Origin: Mesorhizobium sp. J428 | GTDB lineage: Bacteria > Pseudomonadota > Alphaproteobacteria > Rhizobiales > Rhizobiaceae | Direction of reading: 5' to 3' | Assembly (NCBI RefSeq): GCF_024699925.1 | Contig: NZ_JAJOMX010000001.1 | Location: forward strand, 1,898,001 to 1,962,000 | Length of the DNA stretch: 64,000 nucleotides | In this document: positions 25,175 to 34,852 of the stretch, piece after piece | How positions within the stretch are numbered: the first letter of the stretch is position 1 | Layout: every line of letters begins with the position of its first letter | The notes under the pieces: model-generated | The model's input: only the letters and a program-made list of their open reading frames with translations | What the model was told of the DNA's origin: nothing | Databases searched by the model: none | Position numbers and translations under genes: made by a program

Positions 25175-26671
25175 CTACTGGTCGGTGATGATCTTGACCT
25201 TGTCGCCGGCCGACACCGTCGCCCCTGCCGGCAGCGCGTTGATCAGGCGGAACAGCTCCACCTTGCGGTCGACGCCCTGCATCAGGTTGGCGAGCGACTG
25301 AACGGTTTCTCCCGACCTGACGGTGCGGACCCGGATGCGCAGCGGCTTGAGCGCGGCCCGCTCCGAGGCCGACAGCACGCGGAAGCTGCCCGACACGGAC
25401 TTCGCCACGCTTTCCAGAGCAGTGCTGGTCAGGGGTGCCGCGGTGAGCAGGCGGTAGACCTGGCCGCTGGCGCGGACGACGGTGATGTCGAACTGCCAGC
25501 CGTCGGCACGTGCCTTGGCGGTCGCGGCCTCGTTGCCGGCGATCGTGGCGCCCGCGATCGAGCTGGGATCGAGGCCCGCGATCCAGCCGGAACGCAGATA
25601 TTCCTCCAGCGGCATCGACTGCGCGACCTTCACCCCGTCGAAGCGCACGGCCACGTCGCCAGGCCCGGCGGCGGTGACCGCCGCTGCCGAGTTGTCGATA
25701 ATGAAGCCTTCCGGCACGGTGAACGTGACGCCAAGGCCAGGATGCAGGAAGGTGCGACCGCGGACGAAGCCTTCCTGCGGCGTGTCGCCGAACATCATGC
25801 CGTCGATGCCGGCGAGCAGCCAATCGCGGTCCCGCGTTCCCACTCCTGGCGCCCCGAAGGCGCGCGCATGGCCGAGCGCGAGCTCGATGCGCTGGGGTGC
25901 CGCCGGATGGCTGGCGAGGAAGTCGAGGCTCGCGTCCGTCGCGCCGCTGACGCTCCGGAAGTCCGCATAGGAAGCCATGGACTGCAGAAAGCGCGCCGCG
26001 GCAAACGGGTCGTAGCCGGCGCGGCCGCTGGCGCGGATGCCGATCGCGTCGGCCTCCAGCTCCTGGTTGCGCGAGAACTGCGCCAGGCTGAGCTTGCCGC
26101 GCAGCAGCGCCGCCTTCGCCGCCGCGTCGCCTTCGAGCACGTCGCTCACGACACGCGCCGCAAGCACCTCGTCGGCCTCGCGCTGCTGGCGCTGCACGCC
26201 GTGATTGGCGGTCACGTGGCCCATCTCGTGCGCGATCACCGCAGCGATCTCGGCCGAATCGTTGGCCAGGGCCAAGAGACCACGCGTTATGTAGAGATAG
26301 CCGCCGGGAAGCGCGAACGCGTTGACGTTCGGCGAGTTGAGGATGGTGATCCGGTAGGTCTGGTTCGGATTGTCGGACACGCCGGTGAGATTGCCGACCA
26401 CCTTGGCGACCATGCGCTCCAGCTTCGGATCCGAGTATTCGCCGCCATAGGTGGCGAGGATGCGCGGATGCTGCTGGCGGGCGATCTCGGCGAACTTGTC
26501 GTTGCGGCCGACCGTGTCGACTGTCACCGGATTGGACGACGGCTTCAGGTCCGACGTCATCGACGTGTCGATCAGCTGGCAGCTTGACAGCAGCACGGAC
26601 AAGGCCGTCGCGGCAATGGCGCCACGGGCCCGGACCTGGCTTGGCGCCATCCGCTGGAGAACTGCACTCAT
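25175..26671 (-). CDS. M48-family metalloprotease lipoprotein with C-terminal LysM-like region
   Basis: 498 aa. A signal peptide ends in LLSSC, a lipobox, so it is probably membrane-anchored in the periplasm. The zinc motif is AVIAHEMGHVTANHG with the third ligand in NQELEADAIGIRASG. NVNAFALPGGYLYITRGLL is typical of the BepA/LoiP-like M48 branch that handles outer-membrane protein quality control. The last ~60 residues (RTVRSGETVQSLANLMQGVD to GDKVKIITD) resemble a LysM peptidoglycan-binding unit. Single gene; the 169 bases upstream to 26840 hold its promoter and no other gene. Confidence 0.92.
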   Translation of the reverse strand: MSAVLQRMAPSQVRARGAIAATALSVLLSSCQLIDTSMTSDLKPSSNPVTVDTVGRNDKFAEIARQQHPRILATYGGEYSDPKLERMVAKVVGNLTGVSDNPNQTYRITILNSPNVNAFALPGGYLYITRGLLALANDSAEIAAVIAHEMGHVTANHGVQRQQREADEVLAARVVSDVLEGDAAAKAALLRGKLSLAQFSRNQELEADAIGIRASGRAGYDPFAAARFLQSMASYADFRSVSGATDASLDFLASHPAAPQRIELALGHARAFGAPGVGTRDRDWLLAGIDGMMFGDTPQEGFVRGRTFLHPGLGVTFTVPEGFIIDNSAAAVTAAGPGDVAVRFDGVKVAQSMPLEEYLRSGWIAGLDPSSIAGATIAGNEAATAKARADGWQFDITVVRASGQVYRLLTAAPLTSTALESVAKSVSGSFRVLSASERAALKPLRIRVRTVRSGETVQSLANLMQGVDRKVELFRLINALPAGATVSAGDKVKIITDQ

Positions 26672-26840
26672 TCTGTCGGAACCTATGAGCAGGCTTGTTC
26701 CTCGAAACTCTGTCGGGCGCGACTAGACCCCGGTCCGGCAAGCCTCGGTTACCGCGATTTAGAGCCCCCGCCACGCCGTGACAAGAACGCCTATGCCACA
26801 CTGCGGCCATAACCGGTAAATGTGTCGCATTGCGGGCAAT

Positions 26841-27569
26841 TTATCGTGAACGGCGCCGGTCGCCGACATAGGCGCGCACGGCCTCCGGGCCGGCATCTCC
26901 CAGCAGGTCAGCCACGGGCCCATCGGCTGCGATCCGCCCCGCTTCCACAAACACCATGCGCGGCGCGAGCGCCAGCGCGTCTTCCGGCGAATGCGTCACC
27001 ACGAGGATGGTCATCCCGGTCTCGCGATGAAGCTCGGCAACGAGCGCCGCCATGTCCGCCCGCAGGCCGGGACCGAGCGAGGCGAAGGGCTCGTCCATCA
27101 GAAGCACGGGCCTGCGACGCACCAGAGCCCGCGCCAGTGCTGCCCGCTGCCGCTCGCCGCCTGACAGCTCGCGCGGACGGCGCGCCTCCTTGCCGGCGAG
27201 GCCGACGCGCGCCAGCGCCTCGCCGACGGCCAGGCGGTCGTCCGGCGACAAGCGCAGGGTCGGACTGCGCCCGAGCGCGACGTTGGCGAACAGGTCGAGA
27301 TGGGCGAACAGGTTGTTCTCCTGGAAGATCATCGAGACAGGCCGTTGCGACGGCGGATCGGCCGACACGTCCCGGTCGCCGATCAGGATACGGCCCGCAG
27401 CCGGCGTCTCGAAGCCGGCGACGAGGTTAAGCAGCGTCGACTTGCCGGAGCCGCTCGGCCCCATGATCGCGACGATCTCGGCAGGAGCAATCGCCAGATC
27501 GAAGGCCATCTTCGTCTCGCCATAGGCGAAGCGGACCCCTTCCAGAACTACAGGCAGACCGAGGCTCAT
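26841..27569 (-). CDS. thiQ: Thiamine ABC transporter ATP-binding protein
   Basis: About 242 aa from ATG 27569, which overlaps the thiP stop in ATGA; the longer frame from 27617 is inside thiP. Walker [11 protein letters not shown]-loop [19 protein letters not shown] (the ThiQ-typical FQExNLFxHL), signature [14 protein letters not shown], Walker [13 protein letters not shown] and H-loop [10 protein letters not shown]. Energises import of thiamine and TPP with ThiP and ThiB. Last gene of the riboswitch-controlled thiBPQ operon. Confidence 0.95.
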   Translation of the reverse strand: MSLGLPVVLEGVRFAYGETKMAFDLAIAPAEIVAIMGPSGSGKSTLLNLVAGFETPAAGRILIGDRDVSADPPSQRPVSMIFQENNLFAHLDLFANVALGRSPTLRLSPDDRLAVGEALARVGLAGKEARRPRELSGGERQRAALARALVRRRPVLLMDEPFASLGPGLRADMAALVAELHRETGMTILVVTHSPEDALALAPRMVFVEAGRIAADGPVADLLGDAGPEAVRAYVGDRRRSR

Positions 27570-29155
27570 CGTGCATCCTTTCCGAGCCGGTCCGCGAGCG
27601 ACATCAGGACAAGGCACAGCAATCCGAGCAGCAGCGCAAGTCCCGCGGCGTCCTCCGTTCGATAGCTGCCCATGCGCGCAAAGAGGAGATAAGGCAGCGT
27701 CTGCACACCGTCGCTGCCGAACAAAGCAATGACGCCGAGATCGCCGAGCGACAGAGCCATCGCGAAGGCGAAGCCGGTGAGGAGCGGCCGCCGCAGCTCC
27801 GGCCAGTCGATCAGCCGAGCCCGGGCGAGGCCCGAGATGCCGAGTTGCGCGCAGAGCCGGTCGTTGCGCAGCGCGGCCGCATCATACGCCGGTCGGATGG
27901 CGCGTGTGGCAAACGGCATCGCCATCACGGCGTTGACGGTAAGGACCATCAGCGGCGCGACAGCGAAGACGGCGCCGGTGTTGCGCAACAGCACGAACCA
28001 GCCGGCGCCGATGACGATCGGCGGCACGACCAGCACAAGGCTCGCGCCGGTGCCCGCGAAAGTCTCGAGGAACGAGCGCCGCCCGCCCTTGCGCACGGCT
28101 TCGAGCCGGCGGCGCATGACGACCAACGAGAGCGACAGCGCGACGCTCAGTGCTGCCGAGCCGAGGGAGAGCGCGAGGCTCTGCCCCGTCGCAGACAGAA
28201 CGGCGGCCTCGCTCGCCAGCCGGCCAAGATCGGCCCGCAGGCCAGCCGCCACGATCGCCGCCATCGGAGCGAGCACGAACAGCGCCGCGACACCGATCAG
28301 CACGCCGTCGAGCATGCTCGCGGCGACGCCCGCGCTCCTCATCCTGCGGCCCACGACCGGCAGGTTCGCATCACCCGTCGCATCCGCGCCCAGGCGCGAG
28401 AGCGCAAGCACCGCCGCGACCGTCAGCGCGATCTGCACCACGGTCAGTGCGACGGCCCGCGCGGGCTCGAAGTCGAAGCGCAGCGACTGGTAGATCGCCA
28501 CCTCCAGCGTCGTCGCCGCCGGCCCGCCGCCGAGCGTCAGCACCACCGTGAAAGAGGTGACGCAGAGCATGAACACGAGTGCGGCCACGCCGGGGATCGC
28601 TCCGCGCAGCGCCGGCCACTCGATCAGGCGGAACACCGCGCCCGAGCGCATGCCGAGCTGGCTTGCCAGCCGCCACTGGTCCGGCGGCACGGTCTCCAGC
28701 GCCGCAAGCAGCAGCCGCGTCGCCAACGGCAGGTTGAAGAAGACATGCGCAATCAGGATGCCGGACAGGCCGTAGATCCCTGGCCATCGCCCCGCGCCGA
28801 CGGCGGATGCGAGGTCTGCGACAAAGCCGGCGCGGCCGTAGAGCGCGAGCAGGCCCAATGCCGCGACGATCGCCGGCAGGCCGAGCGGCACCGCGAACAG
28901 CCTGAGCAGCAGGCCGCGCCCCGGAAACTCCGGATGCCGCGACAGGGCGCGCGCGACGAGGATTGCCGGAACGACGGACAGCAGCATGGACAGCGCGGCC
29001 TGCCAGAGCGTGAAGGAGGCGATGCGCAGCATGCCGGCATCGAACGCGCCGATCGCCCCGGACAAGTCCCGCGCCGCCTCGACGAAGAGGCCGGCGAAAG
29101 CTCCGCCGATGAGAAGAGCGATGAAACAGAGCGCGAGGAGGCCGGGGCGGGTCAT
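27566..29155 (-). CDS. thiP: Thiamine ABC transporter permease
   Basis: 529 aa, a fused two-domain permease with about twelve membrane spans, the normal ThiP form. Each half has an EAA-like loop (for example [20 protein letters not shown] in the first and [20 protein letters not shown] in the second). [20 protein letters not shown] near the C-terminus is characteristic. It is separated from thiB by a 161-base gap that holds a RIME-like repeat. Confidence 0.95.
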   Translation of the reverse strand: MTRPGLLALCFIALLIGGAFAGLFVEAARDLSGAIGAFDAGMLRIASFTLWQAALSMLLSVVPAILVARALSRHPEFPGRGLLLRLFAVPLGLPAIVAALGLLALYGRAGFVADLASAVGAGRWPGIYGLSGILIAHVFFNLPLATRLLLAALETVPPDQWRLASQLGMRSGAVFRLIEWPALRGAIPGVAALVFMLCVTSFTVVLTLGGGPAATTLEVAIYQSLRFDFEPARAVALTVVQIALTVAAVLALSRLGADATGDANLPVVGRRMRSAGVAASMLDGVLIGVAALFVLAPMAAIVAAGLRADLGRLASEAAVLSATGQSLALSLGSAALSVALSLSLVVMRRRLEAVRKGGRRSFLETFAGTGASLVLVVPPIVIGAGWFVLLRNTGAVFAVAPLMVLTVNAVMAMPFATRAIRPAYDAAALRNDRLCAQLGISGLARARLIDWPELRRPLLTGFAFAMALSLGDLGVIALFGSDGVQTLPYLLFARMGSYRTEDAAGLALLLGLLCLVLMSLADRLGKDAR

Positions 29156-29169
29156 GCGTGAAGGCCTTC

Positions 29170-29290
29170 TTCTCCCCGTTCACGGGGAGAAGATGCCGGC
29201 AGGCAGATGAGGGGCGGCGAAAACTGTCGACGTGTTCCGCAGCCCCTCATCCGACCCTTCGGGCCACCTTCTCCCCGTGAACGGGGAGAA
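29170..29290. repeat. RIME-like repeat, copy 2, inside the thiBPQ operon
   Basis: 121 bp. Terminal palindromes are TTCTCCCCG-TTCA-CGGGGAGAA (29170-29191) and TTCTCCCCG-TGAA-CGGGGAGAA (29269-29290), with the GAGGGGC/CCCCTC core between them. It fills the thiB-thiP gap and, when transcribed, would form strong hairpins that may protect the thiB mRNA end or damp thiPQ expression. Confidence 0.9.
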
Positions 29291-29316
29291 GGAAGAATCG
29301 CGCGCAATGCCTCCTC

Positions 29317-30312
29317 CTACCTGCTCATCGCCGCCGTCCACTCCTCCACCCATGCCTTGCGGTTGGCCGCGACCTCTTCCGGCGAAAACAGCAGCGACTT
29401 TTCCGGCTTCACCAGCGCGTCGAAAGCCGGATTGAGCGGCTTGGAGGTCTTGGCGGCCGGGAACATCCAGTTCGTCTCGGGGATCGCGTCCTGGAACGCA
29501 GGCCCGGTCATGAAGGCGAGGAACTTCGCCGAGAGCGGGTTCGCTGCACCCTTCTTGGTGATGCCGGCGACCTCGATCTGCATGTAGTGCCCCTCGCTGA
29601 AAGCGGCCGCCTTGTAACGTTCGGACTTCTCCGCGATCACATGATAGGCGGGCGAGGTGGTGTAGGACAGCACCATCGGCGCCTCGCCCTTGGTGAACAG
29701 CCCGTACGCTTCGCTCCAGCCGGGCGTGACGGTGAGCACGCGGCCCTTGAGCTTCGCCCAGGCCTCGCCAGCCTTGTCGCCATAGACCGACTTCATCCAC
29801 AGCACGAGGCCGAGCCCGGGCGTCGAGGTGCGCGGATCCTCGATGACGATTTTTTCCTGCGGATCGCCCTCGACCAGTTCCTTCAGGCTCGCCGGCGGGG
29901 TCTTAATCGCCTCGCTGTCGTAGACGACGGCGAAATAGCCGTAGTCGAAGGGAAGGAAGGTCGCGTCGCTCCAGCCACCGGGTACGGCGAGGTCGGCGGG
30001 CGAGAGGCCGTGCGGCGCGAACAGGCCGGTGTCCGCCGCCTCCTTGGTGAGGTTGGTGTCGAGGCCAAGCACGACGTCCGCCCTGCCCGAGGCGCCTTCG
30101 AGCCTGACGCGGTTGAGCAGCGCCACACCGTCGGCCACCGAGACGAATTCGAGGTCGCAGCCGCACTCCGCCTCGAACGCCTTCTCGACGATCGGACCCG
30201 GGCCCCATTCGGCGGTGAAGCTCTCATAGGTGTAGACGGTGAGCTTGTCCTGCGCCTGTGCGGGCGCCACGAAAGCGACCGTTGCGAGAAGTATCGGGAT
30301 TGTCGCGCGCAT
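29317..30312 (-). CDS. thiB: Thiamine-binding periplasmic protein
   Basis: 331 aa. Signal peptide [20 protein letters not shown], then [18 protein letters not shown], the usual ThiB/TbpA opening. [15 protein letters not shown] and [11 protein letters not shown] are also family-typical. Binds thiamine/TPP and delivers it to ThiPQ. The TPP riboswitch lies about 50 bases upstream, so expression should fall when TPP is plentiful. Confidence 0.95.
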   Translation of the reverse strand: MRATIPILLATVAFVAPAQAQDKLTVYTYESFTAEWGPGPIVEKAFEAECGCDLEFVSVADGVALLNRVRLEGASGRADVVLGLDTNLTKEAADTGLFAPHGLSPADLAVPGGWSDATFLPFDYGYFAVVYDSEAIKTPPASLKELVEGDPQEKIVIEDPRTSTPGLGLVLWMKSVYGDKAGEAWAKLKGRVLTVTPGWSEAYGLFTKGEAPMVLSYTTSPAYHVIAEKSERYKAAAFSEGHYMQIEVAGITKKGAANPLSAKFLAFMTGPAFQDAIPETNWMFPAAKTSKPLNPAFDALVKPEKSLLFSPEEVAANRKAWVEEWTAAMSR

Positions 30313-30365
30313 CTGGCGCCTCCTTCATTCGAGTGAAAGGGAAGATGCGCCGCGAGCCGAACGCT

Positions 30366-30460
30366 TCTAATCCCTCCGCCGGTGCTAGCCGGATCAGGTT
30401 CAGCGGGTTGGCTATCGCCTCTCAGCCGGTTGCGGTTTCCCGCCCCGGCACCCCGTTAGA
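30366..30460 (-). promoter_or_regulatory. TPP riboswitch (THI element)
   Basis: On the minus strand the element opens with TCTAA and closes with TTAGA, which pair as P1. In between are the conserved blocks CGGGGTGCC, GGCTGAGAGGCGATAGCC, ACCCGCTGAACCTGATCCGG, TAGCACCGGCGGAGGGA. These are the standard TPP-sensor stems P2-P5. It lies 53 bases before the thiB start and presumably blocks translation or transcription of thiBPQ when TPP binds. Confidence 0.97.
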
Positions 30461-30548
30461 GCGCGTGGAACATAGGGCGGTCCCTTTGCCGGTGCAAGCC
30501 GGCGCTCCGCTGTTGACGCCCGTGCCGGACGCGTGGTCAGGATGGTTG

Positions 30549-31442
30549 ATGCTCGACAAGCTCGAAGCCTTCATCGCGCTTTCCCGTGCGCAACACTTCG
30601 GCAAGGCGGCCGAGGATCTGGGCGTTACCCAGCCGACGCTGTCGGCCGCGATCAAGCAACTCGAGGGAGAACTGGGCGTCATGCTGGTCAAGCGGGGCTC
30701 GCGCTTCCAGGGGCTGACCACCGAGGGCGAGCAGGTGCTGACCTGGGCGCGGCGCATCTCGGGCGATGCGCGGGCGATGAAGGAGGAGATGCGCGCCGCG
30801 CGTCATGGCCTTTCGGGCCGCATCCGCATCGCCGCGATCCCGACGGCACTCGCCATGGTGGCGAAGCTCACCACGCCACTGCGCGAGAAGCATCCAGGCG
30901 TATCATTCTCGATCCTGTCGCGCACCTCGATCGAGGTCCTGTCGCTGCTCGGCAATTTCGACATCGACGCCGGCATCACTTATCTGGACAACGAGCCGCT
31001 CGGGCGGGTTCTTTCGGTGCCGCTCTATTCAGAGCGCTACCAGCTCATCACCGCGACCGGGAACCGCTATTCCGACCGCGCCTCGATCACCTGGGCGGAA
31101 GTGTCCGAACTGTCGCTCTGCCTCCTGACGCCCGACATGCAGAACCGGCGCATCATCGACCAGCACTTGGCCCAGGCGGGCGTGTCCGTGCGCGCTTCGC
31201 TCGAATCCAACTCGATGATCGTGCTGTATTCCCATATCCGCACCGGAAAATGGTCGTCGATCATGCCGCTGAACCTGGCCGAGACCTTCGGCTTCGCCGA
31301 GCCGATCCGTGCGATTCCCATCGTCGAGCCGGATGCCAGCCACACCGTCGGCCTGGTGGTGCAGCCGCGCGAGCCGCACACGCCGCTGGTCAAGGCGCTT
31401 CTCGACGAGGCGACGACCCTGGCGTCCCAGTCCCTGTCCTGA
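30549..31442 (+). CDS. LysR-family transcriptional regulator, probable regulator of formate dehydrogenase
   Basis: About 297 aa. The winged helix is at the N-terminus: KLEAFIALSRAQHFGKAAED, then LGVTQPTLSAAIKQLEGELG. The periplasmic-binding-like effector domain follows (GLSGRIRIAAIPTALAMVA, SRTSIEVLSLLGNFDIDAGI). Start taken at ATG 30549; the open frame extends back to 30258 through the riboswitch region and is not used. It is upstream of and on the same strand as the fds operon, with two small genes between; FdsR-type LysR proteins are known beside fds operons. A dyad at 32389 is a candidate target. Confidence 0.9.
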   Translation: MLDKLEAFIALSRAQHFGKAAEDLGVTQPTLSAAIKQLEGELGVMLVKRGSRFQGLTTEGEQVLTWARRISGDARAMKEEMRAARHGLSGRIRIAAIPTALAMVAKLTTPLREKHPGVSFSILSRTSIEVLSLLGNFDIDAGITYLDNEPLGRVLSVPLYSERYQLITATGNRYSDRASITWAEVSELSLCLLTPDMQNRRIIDQHLAQAGVSVRASLESNSMIVLYSHIRTGKWSSIMPLNLAETFGFAEPIRAIPIVEPDASHTVGLVVQPREPHTPLVKALLDEATTLASQSLS

Positions 31443-31698
31443 AGCTACCCGCCATGCGAACAGCTGTCGGCTCGCGATCGAGGTAATCTTCGGAAGAGAA
31501 AACCATAGCCGCGCCGAGCGCCTGCGCATGCTGCACGACGAGCCCTTCTATGTCTTCGCGGGCGACGTTCTCCGCCTCGTTGCGCAGCCGGACGGCCTCG
31601 GCAAGCATCGGCACGTTCACCACGCCGTCCAGCCTGGCCGCGCGCTCGACAGTGGAAACCACGTCGACTCTAAGCTTCTGTGACACTATCCGGTCCAT
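31390..31698 (-). CDS. Small protein of unknown function
   Basis: 102 aa from ATG 31698, preceded by GGGAG eight bases upstream. The first 70 residues look truly coding: MDRIVSQKLRVDVVSTVERA, VVNVPMLAEAVRLRNEAENV, EDIEGLVVQHAQALGAAMVF. They predict two or three helices; I recognise no domain. The tail overlaps the end of the LysR gene by 53 bases on the opposite strand and looks low in structure. It is divergent from the small RHH gene. Confidence 0.55.
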   Translation of the reverse strand: MDRIVSQKLRVDVVSTVERAARLDGVVNVPMLAEAVRLRNEAENVAREDIEGLVVQHAQALGAAMVFSSEDYLDREPTAVRMAGSFRTGTGTPGSSPRREAP

Positions 31699-31953
31699 CT
31701 GAAGACTCCCGATCCAGTCAATTAGGAACGGTAACCGCAGATTACCGAAGAAGCAACCCAAAACAGAAAATTATCTATTAATATCAGTAAGTTAGCAATT
31801 AGATAACTCGACTGAACCGGGGGGGCTTGTCCCATTGGGTTCAAATGGCCCAGAGAGCGACGGCACACCATAAGGTCCCGCCTATTGCGAATGTGTCGGA
31901 TGCAACTATATAGTCACTTACTCATTATCTGTATTCAGCGTCTTGTGTGACAC
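31699..31953. promoter_or_regulatory. AT-rich divergent promoter region
   Basis: 255 bases between the two small genes. Around 31740-31800 and 31905-31935 the base composition is much more AT-rich than the genome, with a run AATTATCTATTAATATCAG. No gene is apparent; promoters for both flanking genes are the likely content. Confidence 0.4.
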
Positions 31954-32205
31954 ATGTCGGAACTCGAAAGAGCCGAACGGCTACAGATCATGTTGAGCGC
32001 CGAAGAACTTCGAGCCGTCGAGGACTGGAGGTTCGAGAGGCGCATGCCCAGTCGCGCGGCGGCGGTGCGTGAGCTTTTGCGGCGCGGGCTGGCGGCTGAT
32101 GGATTCCTGACCGCGCAGGCCGGCGCGAAGTCCCAGGACTTCGGTGTCATCCTCGCCGACGGCTCCACCGACCTCCCCGACGGCTCCACCGACGCGGCTG
32201 AGTGA
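31954..32205 (+). CDS. Small ribbon-helix-helix-like protein
   Basis: 83 aa. RLQIMLSAEELRAVEDWRFE followed by RMPSRAAAVRELLRRGLAAD has the beta-helix-helix pattern of MetJ/Arc-type DNA-binding proteins. The tail contains a repeated DGSTD (ADGSTDLPDGSTDAAE), encoded by a 15-base direct repeat. No toxin gene is next to it in the usual arrangement. It might regulate itself or the adjacent unknown gene. Confidence 0.7.
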   Translation: MSELERAERLQIMLSAEELRAVEDWRFERRMPSRAAAVRELLRRGLAADGFLTAQAGAKSQDFGVILADGSTDLPDGSTDAAE

Positions 32206-32388
32206 CCTGCCGTTTTTGATCTTTCCCATCTTCTAATCGAATTCGATCTTGGCTCTGCACCACCTGCAGTTTGAGTGAGCGGTTAGCTCTAGACAGTTCC
32301 ATGTTTCGTTTGCGCCGCGGCGACGGCGTTGGCGGGCGATTTCGCTGGCCGGCGCATGCGCTAGACAAAGTCAGAGAGCCGGCGCCTC

Positions 32389-32405
32389 GATAGAGATCCT
32401 CTATC
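32389..32405. promoter_or_regulatory. Dyad GATAGAG-ATC-CTCTATC upstream of the fds operon
   Basis: Seven-base arms are exact reverse complements around ATC and contain a T-N11-A core, the LysR-type box. It lies about 95-110 bases before the fdsG start, within the 32206-32498 gap, so it is a good candidate activator site for the upstream LysR protein. Confidence 0.55.
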
Positions 32406-32498
32406 AAGCAACGATTCCGCTTTATTGATTTCCGCGGTTTTGTCTGGCTTCATTGACAGATGGCGCGTGACGGCGCCGGTCCAGGGAGGAACGCTGCC

Positions 32499-32987
32499 TT
32501 GCAGCCGTCAGGTACCCAGATCGAGGTCGCGGATGTGGCCGTGCGGACGGCAGCGATCGTCGCTGCCTGCGAACATCTCGAAGGACCGCTGCTCCCCATC
32601 CTGCACGGCGTGCAGCAGGAGTTCGGCTTCGTACCCGGCGAAAGCCTCCCGGTGATCGCCGAGGCGCTGAACATCTCCAATGCCGAGGTCCACGGCGTCG
32701 CCACCTTCTATCACGACTACCGCCGCGCGCCGGCCGGCCGCCATGTGCTGAAGCTCTGCCAGGCCGAGGCCTGCCAGTCGATGGGCTCGGAACGCGTCGC
32801 CGCCATGGTCAGCCAGGCGCTCGGCATCGGCTTCCACGAGACCGCGAGGGATGGTTCCGTGACGCTCGAGCCAGTCTACTGCCTCGGCCTGTGCGCCTGC
32901 GCGCCTGCAGCGATGCTCGACGGCGAAGTGATCGGGCGACTCGACGCCGATGCAATTGACGAGATCGTCGCCGAGGTGAGGCGATGA
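32499..32987 (+). CDS. fdsG: NAD-dependent formate dehydrogenase gamma subunit
   Basis: 162 aa, a NuoE-like [2Fe-2S] protein. Cluster ligands are in LKLCQAEACQSMGS and YCLGLCACAPAAML; GVQQEFGFVPGESLPVIAEA and EVHGVATFYHDYR are standard for the family. The TTG at 32499 is preferred because GGAGGA (32485-32490) sits eight bases before it; an in-frame ATG at 32460 lacks a site. It passes electrons between FdsA and FdsB. The stop overlaps fdsB in ATGA. Confidence 0.92.
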   Translation: MQPSGTQIEVADVAVRTAAIVAACEHLEGPLLPILHGVQQEFGFVPGESLPVIAEALNISNAEVHGVATFYHDYRRAPAGRHVLKLCQAEACQSMGSERVAAMVSQALGIGFHETARDGSVTLEPVYCLGLCACAPAAMLDGEVIGRLDADAIDEIVAEVRR

Positions 32988-34540
32988 CCACAACGATCTA
33001 CATCCCGAGGGACTCCGGCGCACTTGCTCTCGGTGCGGAGAAGGTCGCCAAAGCTGTCGAGCGCGAGATTGCCGAGCGAGGGCTCGACGCGAAGATCGTC
33101 CGCACCGGTTCGCGCGGCCTGTTCTGGCTGGAGCCGATGGTCGAGGTGGCAACGGCATCCGGCCGCGTCGCCTACGGCCCGGTCAAGGCAAAGGACGTCG
33201 CGTCTCTGTTCGATGCGAGCCTTCTCGAAGGCGGCAACCACGCCCTGTCGCTCGGCGACCCGGAGGATATCCCTTTCCTTGCGCGGCAGACGCGGCTCAC
33301 CTTCGCCCGCTGCGGTGTCATCGATCCGCTGTCGCTTGCCGACTACGAAGCGCATGGCGGGCTTGCCGGCCTGCGCAAGGCGCTTGCGATGACGCCCTCG
33401 GACATTGTCAAGACCGTTACCGAGTCCGGCCTGCGCGGACGTGGCGGCGCTGGCTTCCCGACCGGCATCAAGTGGAAGACGGTGCTCGACCAGGTGTCCG
33501 AGCGCAAATACATCGTCTGCAACGCCGACGAAGGCGACTCGGCCACCTTCGCCGACCGTATGATCATGGAAGGCGACCCCTTCGTGCTCATCGAGGGTAT
33601 GGCGATCGCCGGCATCGCCACCGGCGCGACGAAGGGCTTCGTCTACATCCGCTCGGAATATCCGCATGCGGTCGCGGCGATGCAGGCCGCGATCGAGGTG
33701 GCGCGGACCGCGGGGCTCCTGGGTCCGACGATTCTCGGCTCGCCCAACGCCTTCGAGATGGAGGTGCGCGTTGGTGCGGGCGCCTATGTCTGCGGCGAGG
33801 AGACGTCTCTCCTGAACTCGCTCGAAGGCAAGCGCGGCGTGGTGCGCGCCAAGCCGCCGCTGCCCGCGATCCAGGGTCTGTTCGGCAAGCCGACAGTGAT
33901 CAACAACGTCATCTCGCTCGCCTCCGTGCCGGTGATCCTCGACAAGGGAGCGGACTACTACAAGAACTTCGGCATGGGCCGCTCGCGCGGCACGATCCCG
34001 GTCCAGATCGCCGGCAACGTCAAGCATGGCGGCCTGTTTGAGGCGGCGTTCGGCATGACGCTGGGCGAGATCGTCAACGATATCGGCGGCGGCACGGCCA
34101 CGGGCCGGCCGGTGAAGGCCGTGCAGGTGGGCGGCCCGCTCGGCGCCTATTTCCCGCCTTCCCTGTTCGACACGCCCTTCGACTACGAGGCCTTCGCCGC
34201 CAAGGACGGGCTGATCGGCCATGCCGGCATCACCGTCTTCGACGACAGTGCCGACATGCTGAAGCAGGCGCGCTTCGCTTTTGAGTTCTGCGCCATCGAG
34301 AGCTGCGGCAAGTGCACACCCTGCCGCATCGGCTCGACGCGCGGCGTTGAGACAATCGACAAGATCGCGGCCGGCGTGCAACCGGAGAAGAATCTCGCTC
34401 TGGTCACCGACCTCTGCAACACGATGAAGTTCGGCTCCCTCTGCGCACTCGGCGGCTTCACGCCCTATCCGGTGATGAGCGCGATCAACCATTTCCCGCA
34501 GGACTTCGCGCCGAAACCGATGCAGGAGGCGGCGGAGTGA
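32984..34540 (+). CDS. fdsB: NAD-dependent formate dehydrogenase beta subunit
   Basis: 518 aa, NuoF-like diaphorase with an N-terminal thioredoxin-like domain of about 110 residues. The FMN/NAD site is GRGGAGFPTGIKWKTV with CNADEGDSATFADR following, and GAYVCGEETSLLNSLEG. The [4Fe-4S] ligands are ESCGKCTPCRIGSTRG and a later Cys in GSLCALGGF. Reduces NAD+ with electrons from formate oxidation in the cytoplasm. Confidence 0.95.
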   Translation: MTTTIYIPRDSGALALGAEKVAKAVEREIAERGLDAKIVRTGSRGLFWLEPMVEVATASGRVAYGPVKAKDVASLFDASLLEGGNHALSLGDPEDIPFLARQTRLTFARCGVIDPLSLADYEAHGGLAGLRKALAMTPSDIVKTVTESGLRGRGGAGFPTGIKWKTVLDQVSERKYIVCNADEGDSATFADRMIMEGDPFVLIEGMAIAGIATGATKGFVYIRSEYPHAVAAMQAAIEVARTAGLLGPTILGSPNAFEMEVRVGAGAYVCGEETSLLNSLEGKRGVVRAKPPLPAIQGLFGKPTVINNVISLASVPVILDKGADYYKNFGMGRSRGTIPVQIAGNVKHGGLFEAAFGMTLGEIVNDIGGGTATGRPVKAVQVGGPLGAYFPPSLFDTPFDYEAFAAKDGLIGHAGITVFDDSADMLKQARFAFEFCAIESCGKCTPCRIGSTRGVETIDKIAAGVQPEKNLALVTDLCNTMKFGSLCALGGFTPYPVMSAINHFPQDFAPKPMQEAAE

Positions 34541-34560
34541 GGAGCGATCTGCAAAGCAGA

Positions 34561-34586
34561 CGAAAAGCCCCCGAATGGGCTTTTCG
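34561..34586 (+). terminator. Hairpin CGAAAAGCCC / GGGCTTTTCG after fdsB
   Basis: Perfect 10-bp stem with a CCGAAT loop, 20 bases after the fdsB stop. The T-run is part of the stem, so it may be a partial or regulated terminator, or an RNA-processing site, within the operon. Confidence 0.6.
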
Positions 34587-34639
34587 AGCGACGAACGCCC
34601 CGAGCCATAGCGAGGGGCAGCGCCGTTGGAGGTTGCCAC

Positions 34640-34852
34640 ATGGCTGAGAAGGTCAAAGGCCCCGCCTCCTACTTCCCGTCGATCGAGAAGACCTACGGGC
34701 AGCCGATCGAACACTGGAAGACGCTCGTCCGCAGCCGTGCCGGCATGAAGCATATGGAAATCGTGAACTGGCTGAAGGCTGAGCATGGGCTTGGCCATGG
34801 CCATGCCAATGCGGTCGTCGCACACACCCTCGCAGAGAAACAGGACCAATAG
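34640..34852 (+). CDS. DUF4287-family small protein inside the fds operon
   Basis: 70 aa with GGAGG ten bases ahead of the ATG. SYFPSIEKTYGQPIEHWKTL and MKHMEIVNWLKAEHGLGHGH, then ANAVVAHTLAEK, are the DUF4287 pattern found also at the N-terminus of some DUF5655 proteins. Function is not known. Its position between fdsB and fdsA, 10 bases before fdsA, is unusual, since these two subunit genes are normally adjacent. Confidence 0.85.
   Translation: MAEKVKGPASYFPSIEKTYGQPIEHWKTLVRSRAGMKHMEIVNWLKAEHGLGHGHANAVVAHTLAEKQDQ

Noticed and set aside
26841..27617. Longer start for thiQ at 27617
   Set aside because: The extra 16 codons lie inside thiP and have no ribosome site, while ATG 27569 overlaps the thiP stop as in a coupled pair.
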